Shown: piece by piece, positions 6,328 to 12,492 of the stretch
How positions within the stretch are numbered: the stretch's first letter is position 1
How the letters are laid out: the number at the start of each line of letters is the position of its first letter
Source: an uncultured beta proteobacterium
GTDB lineage: Bacteria; Pseudomonadota; Gammaproteobacteria; Burkholderiales; Burkholderiaceae_C
Direction of reading: 5' to 3'
DNA length: 16,090 nucleotides
Assembly (NCBI GenBank): GCA_903870955.1
Contig: CAIQEX010000183.1
Span: forward strand, 1 to 16,090
Notes under the pieces: model-generated
What the model was told of the DNA's origin: nothing
Seen by the model: only the letters and a program-made list of their open reading frames with translations
The model's database searches: none
Position numbers and translations under genes: made by a program

Positions 6328-7149
6328 ATGAACACCATGAACGAAAACAGCATGATCACGCGCGACGATGGGGTTGCGCAGCCCGCAATCGCCATTCGCA
6401 CGCACACGGCCAAGGCCGCACCCGCTGGCATCGAGGTTTCCTGGGCCAAGCACCAGGACGAGGTGCGCGCGGCGCAACGACTGCGCTTTGATGTGTTTGC
6501 TGGTGAGATGGGTGCCCGTCTCAACACTTCCATCGCCGGTCACGATGTGGATCTTTTTGACAACTACTGCGAACACCTGTTGGTGCGCGACCAAGCCACG
6601 CAGCAGGTGATTGGCACCTACCGTGTGCTGACGCCGGCTCAAGCCAAGCGCGTCGGAAGCACCTACAGCGATACCGAATTTGATCTGACACGCCTGCGTG
6701 CATTGCGTGAGCGCATGGTGGAGTTGGGCCGCAGTTGCGTGCACCCGGACCACCGCCACGGCGGCGTCATCATGGCCCTGTGGGGTGCGCTGGCCGAGTT
6801 CATGACGCGCAACCAACTCGACACCATGATTGGCTGCGCCAGCATTCCCATGCTGCATAACGGTGTGGTCAGTGGTGATGTTGCCGCGAGCATCTGGCGT
6901 CAGCTACAGGCTACCCATCTGGCACCAATTGAGTACCATGTGCGCCCGCGCTTGCCACTGCCGGTAGAGCGGCTCGACAACACCCTCGCGGTGGAGGCAC
7001 CGGCTCTGATCAAGGGCTATCTGCGTCTGGGTGCCAAGGTGCTGGGTGCACCGGCCTGGGACCCGGATTTCAACACCGCCGATTTGCCCATGCTGATGCG
7101 CATTGCGGATCTGCCGTCGCGTTATCGCAAGCACTTTTTGGGTGCGTGA
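6328..7149 (+). CDS. olsB: OlsB-like L-ornithine N(alpha)-acyltransferase (GNAT family)
   Basis: OlsB transfers a 3-hydroxyacyl chain from ACP to the alpha-amino group of ornithine to give lyso-ornithine lipid, the first step of phosphorus-free ornithine lipid synthesis at the cytoplasmic membrane. The 273-residue protein has the acyltransferase fold of the OlsB/'putative hemolysin' group: RLRFDVFAGEMGA (about 52-64), DNYCEHLLV (78-86), GTYRVL (96-101) and the signature ELGRSCVHPDHRHGGVIMAL (132-151). There are Met codons at 6328, 6340 and 6355 and none has a good SD, so the exact start is uncertain; the first 25 or so residues are not conserved-looking. The 3' end overlaps the next gene (TGATG), implying coupling. 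The olsA partner acyltransferase is not in the window. Confidence 0.82.
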   Translation: MNTMNENSMITRDDGVAQPAIAIRTHTAKAAPAGIEVSWAKHQDEVRAAQRLRFDVFAGEMGARLNTSIAGHDVDLFDNYCEHLLVRDQATQQVIGTYRVLTPAQAKRVGSTYSDTEFDLTRLRALRERMVELGRSCVHPDHRHGGVIMALWGALAEFMTRNQLDTMIGCASIPMLHNGVVSGDVAASIWRQLQATHLAPIEYHVRPRLPLPVERLDNTLAVEAPALIKGYLRLGAKVLGAPAWDPDFNTADLPMLMRIADLPSRYRKHFLGA

Positions 7150-8018
7150 TGCGAGCAGTCGCTGATTCCTTCGTCAGTGGCTGGCAGGGCGCTGATGGGG
7201 GCGGCGGCGAAGATCATGCGGACGATGCGCCCAAGATCCGCTACCGAGCCGTATTTATCTCTGACATTCACCTGGGCACGGCCGGATGTCAGGCCGACGC
7301 TTTGTTGGACTTTCTGAAGCACCATTCCAGCGAATATTTATATTTGGTCGGCGACATCATCGATGGCTGGCAGTTGCGACGCCGTTGGTTTTGGCCCCAG
7401 GCACATAACGACGTCGTGCAAAAATTGCTGCGCCGGGCGCGCAAGGGTTGCCATGTGGTTTTTGTCCCGGGCAACCACGACGAATTTGCACGTGGCTTTG
7501 TGGGCCACAGATTCGGCGACATCACGGTGCAGCGCGATACCGTGCACACCACGGCACTTGGCGTGTCCCTTTGGGTTACCCATGGCGACCACTTTGATGG
7601 TGTGATCCAGTGCGCTAAATGGCTGGCCTATCTGGGCGACAACGCCTACGAATTGACCTTGAAGCTCAACCGCAGCCTGAACAGCTTGCGCGCTCGCATG
7701 GGCTTGCCGTACTGGTCACTTTCGCAATACCTCAAAGGCAAGGTCAAGACGGCGTTGAACTACGTGATGGACTTTGAAGTCGCCGTGGCCAAGGAAGCCA
7801 AGCACCGCGGCCACGCCGGCGTCGTGTGTGGCCATATCCACCGTGCCGAGATGCGCGACATCAATGGCACGCTTTACTGCAATGATGGCGACTGGGTGGA
7901 AAGTCGCAGTGCCCTGGTCGAGCACATGGATGGACGCCTGGAGATTATTTTCTGGGACGAACTGTTGGCGGCGCATACGGCCGTGCTGCAAAACCCGGCA
8001 TTGGCTCCAGCCACCTGA
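7149..8018 (+). CDS. UDP-2,3-diacylglucosamine diphosphatase-like metallophosphoesterase (LpxH-like)
   Basis: This calcineurin-like phosphoesterase of 289 residues is related to LpxH, which hydrolyses UDP-2,3-diacylglucosamine to lipid X in lipid A synthesis. All metal-binding motifs are present: Asp39-x-His41 in ISDIHLG, Asp69 in VGDIIDGW, Asn109-His110 in PGNHDE, His145 in THGDHFD and the GHIH motif at 228-231. It is longer than E. coli LpxH (about 240 aa), with a polar Gly/Asp-rich N-terminal extension of about 33 residues and a helical insert after THGDHFD (about 155-215). It belongs to the broad COG2908 family, so lipid A synthesis is not certain and another lipid or nucleotide diphosphate may be the substrate. 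The ATG at 7149 overlaps the olsB stop; a GTG at 7146 is an alternative. The pairing with olsB suggests a membrane-lipid role. Confidence 0.83.
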   Translation: MRAVADSFVSGWQGADGGGGEDHADDAPKIRYRAVFISDIHLGTAGCQADALLDFLKHHSSEYLYLVGDIIDGWQLRRRWFWPQAHNDVVQKLLRRARKGCHVVFVPGNHDEFARGFVGHRFGDITVQRDTVHTTALGVSLWVTHGDHFDGVIQCAKWLAYLGDNAYELTLKLNRSLNSLRARMGLPYWSLSQYLKGKVKTALNYVMDFEVAVAKEAKHRGHAGVVCGHIHRAEMRDINGTLYCNDGDWVESRSALVEHMDGRLEIIFWDELLAAHTAVLQNPALAPAT

Positions 8019-8052
8019 TCGGCGAAGGGCTTAGCCCGTTCCCCAGCGCCGA
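8019..8052. terminator. Possible weak bidirectional terminator between convergent genes
   Basis: TCGGCG (8019-8024) and CGCCGA (8047-8052) enclose GGGC-TTA-GCCC (8027-8037) in the short gap between two convergent genes. The nested GC-rich fold suits transcript ending, but there is no T-run on either strand, so confidence is low. Confidence 0.3.
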
Positions 8053-8055
8053 ACT

Positions 8056-9000
8056 TCAACCCATGCGCCAGGCAAGCGTGCGGTCCTGTGCGTCCTGGCG
8101 GCGAAAGTCCCGCGGCGCAACACCCATGGTGCGCTTGAACACTTTGGAGAAACTGAAGGCATCCTGGTAGCCCACTTCCTGCGCAATTTGTTCCAGCGAA
8201 CGCTCGGACTCACTCAACAGGCTGATCGCCTTCTGCATGCGCACCATGCGCAGGTAATTCAGCGGCGTGTTGCCCATGGATTTGCGAAAACGCTCTGCCA
8301 GACCGGTGCGCGACAACCCTGAAAGGCTGGCCAGAGCGCTCAAGGTCCATTGCCGGGCGCAATCCTCGTGCATCGCTTGCACGGCCTTTTCCACCTGCGG
8401 GTCCTGAATCGATTGACTCCAGCAGGGACGTTCCTGACCCTTGCGTTGCACGATCTCGCGCATCAGCAGGATGAAGATCACGTCCAGCAATCCGTAGACG
8501 ATGGACTCGCTACCCAAGGCACGCAAGGTCAACTCCTGTTGCAGCAATTGCAAGCTTTGCAAAAGCGCAGGTGCGATGGCAGCGTCCTCGGCGCGCACCA
8601 CAAACCAGTCGGGGATATCCTGAAAGAAAGGGTGTACCGGGGTGTGCCACAACTGATAGGCGCCGCTGATTACCGTGTTGGGTTCATCCGTTTCAGAAAG
8701 GCCTGAGGACGGGCCGGGCCAGACCTCGGTCAGCGCAACGGTCTGCACGTTCGCCAGGGTCGCGCTGCTGCTAAGACTGTGCAGGCAACCACGCGCCATC
8801 ACCGCAATGTCGCCGGTTTCGAGCCGCAGGGGTTCAGGCAAGGCATCGGCATGGAGATACACCGGGCCATGAATCACCACATGCAAACCGACGCTGCGTT
8901 CGCAAGGAAACTGCAACGCTGTGGTTGCGCCGATGTGGCGCAGATTGAGCAGTCGACGGCGTAGCCCGGCTTGTCGGAAGAGGTCGCTTAAGAGGTCCAT
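8056..9000 (-). CDS. AraC-family transcriptional regulator (cupin sensor)
   Basis: This 314-residue regulator has an N-terminal cupin-like ligand domain of the Cupin_6 type (about 5-185, including FPCERSVGLHVVIHG and LETGDIAVMARGCLHSL) and a C-terminal AraC/XylS DNA-binding domain (about 204-302). The two helix-turn-helix units lie at about 218-240 (TLSALASLSGLSRTGLAERF) and 268-290 (EQIAQEVGYQDAFSFSKVFK), followed by the family ending GVAPRDFRR. It is divergent from the NmrA-type oxidoreductase gene, which it probably controls; this subfamily often regulates an adjacent oxidoreductase. I chose the ATG at 9000; a TTG at 9009 would add three residues. Neither has a recognisable SD. The effector is unknown. 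Confidence 0.88.
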   Translation of the reverse strand: MDLLSDLFRQAGLRRRLLNLRHIGATTALQFPCERSVGLHVVIHGPVYLHADALPEPLRLETGDIAVMARGCLHSLSSSATLANVQTVALTEVWPGPSSGLSETDEPNTVISGAYQLWHTPVHPFFQDIPDWFVVRAEDAAIAPALLQSLQLLQQELTLRALGSESIVYGLLDVIFILLMREIVQRKGQERPCWSQSIQDPQVEKAVQAMHEDCARQWTLSALASLSGLSRTGLAERFRKSMGNTPLNYLRMVRMQKAISLLSESERSLEQIAQEVGYQDAFSFSKVFKRTMGVAPRDFRRQDAQDRTLAWRMG

Positions 9001-9028
9001 AGCAAACAAAAGTGAAAAGTAAACGTAA

Positions 9029-9073
9029 GTCCAATATTTGTACTATTGGACATGAAAATAGGTTTTATGTCCA
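9029..9073. promoter_or_regulatory. Candidate operator cluster between araC-type gene and nmrA-like gene
   Basis: GTCCAATA (9029-9036) and TATTGGAC (9044-9051) form a perfect 8-bp inverted repeat with a 7-bp spacer. TGGACAT (9047-9053) also pairs with ATGTCCA (9067-9073). The motif GTCCA thus recurs in direct orientation 40 bp apart (9029, 9069) with one inverted copy between. The location in a divergent promoter region makes this the best candidate binding site for the AraC regulator; that assignment is inference. Confidence 0.5.
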
Positions 9074-9133
9074 TTCCAAGTACAGCTTAAACAAGGGATC
9101 ATTCATTCCTCAATCACTTGTAAGGACGATTTC

Positions 9134-9976
9134 ATGGCAAAGACACTGGTTATTGGTGCCAACGGCACCGTAGGTTCCGAATTGGTTCGCCTGCTTGGCG
9201 AAAAGGGTCATCAGGTTTTGAAGGCGACCAGCAAACCGGTGACCGACCCGGCGCGCGAGGTGCATGTCAATCTGGCCACCGGCGCTGGTTTGCCACAGGC
9301 CTTTGAAGGCGTGGAGCAGGCTTTTCTGCTGGCACCACCCGGCTTTACCAACCAGGATGAAATGCTGAATCCCGCGATTGATGCGGCCAAGGCCAAAGGC
9401 GTGCGAAAGGTCGTGCTGATGACCGCGATGGGAGCCAACGCCGACGAGTCTGCGCCCATGCGCAAAGCCGAGGTGCATCTGCTGAATTCGGGCCTGGCGT
9501 ACAACATCATCCGCCCCAACTGGTTCATGCAAAACTTCAACACCTTCTGGATCCATGGAATATTGGAGCAAGGCAAAATCTTTTTGCCGGTGGCCCAGGC
9601 CAAGGGCAGTTTCATCGACGCACGGGATATCTCGGCAGTGGCGGCGCAATTGCTCAGCAGCAATACGTTTGACAACCAGGAGTTTGATCTTACGGGCGGT
9701 GTGGCCCTGAACCATGACGAGGTGGCGAACGTCATCTCTGCAGAGATTGGTCGAAGCATCACCTTTGAAGACATTCCACCCGAGGTCTTGCGCGGCGGTT
9801 TGTTGCAAGCGGGATTGCCCGCAGACTACGTGGAGTTTCTGCTACTCATCCTGGGGTACTTCAAGGCGGGCTATTCCGAGCGCACCACCGATGCAGTGCA
9901 AACCGTGTTGGGTCGGGCACCACGCACCCTGGCGCAATACGCCAAAGACTACCGGGCTGCCTGGGCCGGAGCGTAG
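9134..9976 (+). CDS. NmrA-family NAD(P)-binding oxidoreductase
   Basis: This 280-residue atypical short-chain dehydrogenase of the NmrA/QorB/azoreductase-like group has an N-terminal Rossmann fold with the dinucleotide motif GANGTVG (residues 8-14), and an LLAPPG segment and VVLMTAMGA strand typical of the group. An NIIRPNWFMQNF segment (about 133-144) matches the conserved region after the fourth strand, and FIDARDISAVAA is the usual domain signature. The classical SDR Tyr-x-x-x-Lys pair is not evident, as is common in NmrA proteins, some of which are quinone reductases and some redox sensors without catalysis. A good SD (AAGGA at 9122-9126) sits 7 nt before the ATG. It is probably controlled by the divergent AraC-type regulator. 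The substrate is unknown. Confidence 0.87.
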   Translation: MAKTLVIGANGTVGSELVRLLGEKGHQVLKATSKPVTDPAREVHVNLATGAGLPQAFEGVEQAFLLAPPGFTNQDEMLNPAIDAAKAKGVRKVVLMTAMGANADESAPMRKAEVHLLNSGLAYNIIRPNWFMQNFNTFWIHGILEQGKIFLPVAQAKGSFIDARDISAVAAQLLSSNTFDNQEFDLTGGVALNHDEVANVISAEIGRSITFEDIPPEVLRGGLLQAGLPADYVEFLLLILGYFKAGYSERTTDAVQTVLGRAPRTLAQYAKDYRAAWAGA

Positions 9977-9984
9977 TTGATGGC

Positions 9985-10003
9985 AGGCTGCTTCACGCAG
10001 CCT
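9985..10003 (+). terminator. Hairpin after nmrA-like gene (first of two)
   Basis: AGGCTGC (9985-9991) and GCAGCCT (9997-10003) form a 7-bp stem with loop TTCAC, 8 nt after the stop codon. It is followed by TCGTCTT, a weak T-tract, so it is a plausible but imperfect terminator. Confidence 0.45.
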
Positions 10004-10026
10004 TCGTCTTACTGTCACAAATAAGT

Positions 10027-10070
10027 CACGCATGGCGTCCAAAATGGACGCCATGCGTTTGTCCCTTTTG
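10027..10070. terminator. Long perfect hairpin between nmrA-like gene and zntB-like gene
   Basis: The arms at 10028-10041 and 10045-10058 form a 14-bp perfect stem (ACGCATGGCGTCCA with its complement) and an AAA loop, followed by TTGTCCCTTTT. It probably terminates the oxidoreductase transcript. It ends 37 nt before the zntB-like ATG, so the next gene's promoter must overlap or follow it. Confidence 0.7.
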
Positions 10071-10095
10071 CTGAATAGATATCCAGGTTAGGGCC

Positions 10096-11121
10096 ATGAG
10101 CACGCTCACCTCCTCCAACTATGGAGCCGACGCCTCTGGACTGATTTGTGGCTTCCTGTTCGACCACAGCGGTGAGGGCAAGCCCATCAGCACCGAGGAA
10201 GCCATACTCCGGTTGAAGCAGGACGCGTTGTCTGATGCGCATGAGCCTGGGTTTGTCTGGTTGCACTTCAATCTGGCGCACACCGCAGCCGAAAAGTGGA
10301 TGCGCGAAAACGCCACCCTGTCGGACCAGTTTTACGAATCCCTGCGCGACAGTTCCCGCTCCACACGCGTGGAACTCGACGACGACATGTTGGTCGCCGT
10401 GGTCAACGACGTGCACTACGACTTCGCCTTTGAACCCTCCGATATTTCCACACTCTGGCTGTCGGTCGGTCCGCGCCTGGTGGTCAGCGCGAGGTTGCAA
10501 CCCCTGCGTTCGATAGACCGCTTGCGTGACGCCGTCAGGCGGGGCGCTAGGCTCAACTCATCGGTTGAATTGTTGGTGCATTTGATGCACGACCAAGGCG
10601 ATGTGCTGGTCAACATCGTGCGCAGCATCACGACACGGGTGGATGGTATTGAAGACACTTTGCTGGCCGGGCGGCTGGAGAAAAAACGTGCCGACCTGGG
10701 TGCGCTGCGGCGCCTGTTGGTGCGCTTGCAGAGGCTGCTGGCGCCCGAACCGGCCGCCTTGTTCCGGTTGCTGAAGAAACCACCTTTGTGGATCGTCGAA
10801 GACGACCTGCAGGAGCTGCGCCAGTCCACCGAAGAGTTCAACGTTGCCCTGAGTGATATGGCTGCTTTGCAGGAACGCATCAAGTTGCTGCAGGAAGAAA
10901 TTGCCGGTCGCGTGGCCGAGGCCAATAACCGCAGCCTGTTTGTGTTGACGATTGTTACGGTGCTGGCCTTGCCGATCAACATGATTGCCGGTTTGCTGGG
11001 CATGAATGTCGGTGGCATTCCCTTGGCTGACCATCCCCATGGGTTCTGGATTGTGGTGGCCATCATTGCCAGCTTTACCGCTATCGCAGCCTGGTTTGCC
11101 TTTAAAGATCCCCGCGAATAG
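10096..11121 (+). CDS. CorA/ZntB-family divalent metal transporter
   Basis: This 341-residue inner-membrane transporter belongs to the CorA superfamily of pentameric metal channels. A large cytoplasmic N-terminal domain (1-275) with long charged helices (RVDGIEDTLLAGRLEKKRAD; LQERIKLLQEEIAGRVAEANN) leads into two C-terminal membrane segments (about 281-300 and 317-336). The signature Gly-Met-Asn is at 302-304, and the following VGGIPLA loop resembles ZntB rather than Mg2+-importing CorA (which has MPE). ZntB proteins import or export Zn2+; the direction and metal here are inferred. An SD-like GGTTAGGG lies just upstream of the ATG. The lplT start follows the stop by 4 nt, indicating cotranscription. 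Confidence 0.88.
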   Translation: MSTLTSSNYGADASGLICGFLFDHSGEGKPISTEEAILRLKQDALSDAHEPGFVWLHFNLAHTAAEKWMRENATLSDQFYESLRDSSRSTRVELDDDMLVAVVNDVHYDFAFEPSDISTLWLSVGPRLVVSARLQPLRSIDRLRDAVRRGARLNSSVELLVHLMHDQGDVLVNIVRSITTRVDGIEDTLLAGRLEKKRADLGALRRLLVRLQRLLAPEPAALFRLLKKPPLWIVEDDLQELRQSTEEFNVALSDMAALQERIKLLQEEIAGRVAEANNRSLFVLTIVTVLALPINMIAGLLGMNVGGIPLADHPHGFWIVVAIIASFTAIAAWFAFKDPRE

Positions 11122-11125
11122 GCCT

Positions 11126-12373
11126 ATGCCGCGCGCCTTCTTTTTGCTGCTGGGTGTGCAATCGCTGTCAACGCTGGCCGACAACGCGTTTCTGATTGTG
11201 GCCATCGCACGCGTCATGGAATTGTCGGGCCCAGGCTGGCTGATACCGCTGTTGAAAATCAGCTTCACCCTGTTCTACGTGTTGCTCGCACCGTTTGTCG
11301 GTCCGCTGGCCGACGCCTTCCCGAAAGGCCGCGTCATGCTGCTCGCCAACGCGCTCAAGGTGGCGGCCATGGTTCTACTGCTTGCGGGCTGCAGCCCGGT
11401 GCTGGCCATCGGGTTGGCGGGTTTGGGTTCGGCTATTTATGCGCCTGCCAAATATGGCCTGATTACCGAAATACTGCCCGCACGCGATCTGGTGCGCGCC
11501 AACGGCTTTTTTGAAAGTGCCACGGTCTGCGCCGTCATCTTCGGCACCGTATTGGGAGGATTGCTGGTCAGTCCGCTGATGCCCCGCCTGGACCTGCCCT
11601 TTGCACCCTGGACGACTGGCATGCAGCCTACGTCACTGGCCGCCGGGATGATGGTTCTCCTGGGCATGAACTTTTTGGCCACGCTGCTCAGCATTGCGGT
11701 GGTCGACAGCGGTGCCCGTTACGACCCGCATTCGATCCATCCCAAAGCACTGATCAAACGCTTTGTGCTGGAGAACCGTGTGTTGTGGCGCGACGCACTG
11801 GGTGGCCTGTCGATGTCGGTTACCACCCTGCTATGGGGTGTGGGTGCCACGCTGCAACTTATTGTGTTGCGCTGGGCCCATGAGGCTCTGGGTTTGCCGT
11901 TGGCACAAGCAGCGTATTTGCAAGGCGTCACCGCGGTGGGTGTGGTGGTGGGTGCGGTTCTTGCCAGCCGGTTTGTCGGTCTCAAGCAGGCCGAGCGACT
12001 GTTGCCTATTGGCATTGTCATGGGCTTGCTGGTGCCGCTGATGCTGTGCATTTCCAGTCCCTGGACTGCAGCATTGCTGCTCATGGTGGTGGGCGGGTTG
12101 GCGGGCTTTTTTGTCGTGCCCATGAACGCCTTGCTGCAGCATCGCGGATGCACGCTTCTGACCGCCGGACGCTCCATCGCCGTGCAGGGCTTTAATGAAA
12201 ATGGCGGCATGCTGCTGATGCTTGGCGCCTATGCCGGGGCGATTGCGCTGCAAGTTTCGTTGGATATGCTGGTGTTGGGTTTTTCCTTGCTGGTGACCGG
12301 CGGCATGCTGGCCATCTGGACCACCCAACTGCGCTTACCCGGGTTGGTCGGCACCGAAGGTAGCCGACACTAA
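11126..12373 (+). CDS. lplT: Lysophospholipid transporter LplT (MFS)
   Basis: LplT is an inner-membrane major-facilitator protein that flips lysophospholipids (such as lyso-PE) to the cytoplasmic side for re-acylation. The 415-residue protein is almost entirely hydrophobic helices and carries LplT hallmarks: the ADNAF segment near residue 18, an MFS motif-A-like GPLADAFPKGRVM (59-71), and GSAIYAPAKYGLITEILP (101-118) followed by LVRANGFFESATV and IFGTVLGG. E. coli LplT has 397 residues. I chose the ATG at 11126, 4 nt after the upstream stop; a longer frame reaching back to 11006 would lie inside the metal-transporter gene and starts with unrelated residues. In enterobacteria lplT is coupled to the acyltransferase gene aas; no aas is seen here. 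Confidence 0.9.
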   Translation: MPRAFFLLLGVQSLSTLADNAFLIVAIARVMELSGPGWLIPLLKISFTLFYVLLAPFVGPLADAFPKGRVMLLANALKVAAMVLLLAGCSPVLAIGLAGLGSAIYAPAKYGLITEILPARDLVRANGFFESATVCAVIFGTVLGGLLVSPLMPRLDLPFAPWTTGMQPTSLAAGMMVLLGMNFLATLLSIAVVDSGARYDPHSIHPKALIKRFVLENRVLWRDALGGLSMSVTTLLWGVGATLQLIVLRWAHEALGLPLAQAAYLQGVTAVGVVVGAVLASRFVGLKQAERLLPIGIVMGLLVPLMLCISSPWTAALLLMVVGGLAGFFVVPMNALLQHRGCTLLTAGRSIAVQGFNENGGMLLMLGAYAGAIALQVSLDMLVLGFSLLVTGGMLAIWTTQLRLPGLVGTEGSRH

Positions 12374-12444
12374 ATTACACCGATTTACGATGCTGTGAAT
12401 TGCGCGGTGACGTTGTAGTGCGATTGCTGACAAGTTGACATAGG

Positions 12445-12476
12445 AAAAAAAACCCCGGCATGCCGGGGTTTTTTTT
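12445..12476. terminator. Perfect bidirectional intrinsic terminator
   Basis: A 32-nt perfect palindrome with core CCCCGGCATGCCGGGG is flanked by A8 on the left and T8 on the right. It works as an intrinsic terminator on both strands, ending lplT (+) and the phoX-like gene (-), which converge here. Confidence 0.95.
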
Positions 12477-12492
12477 GCCAATGCAGAGAGGC

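Noticed and set aside
11006..11125. A longer N-terminus for LplT starting at 11006.
   Set aside because: It lies wholly within the metal-transporter gene in another frame, and homology to LplT begins at the ATG at 11126.
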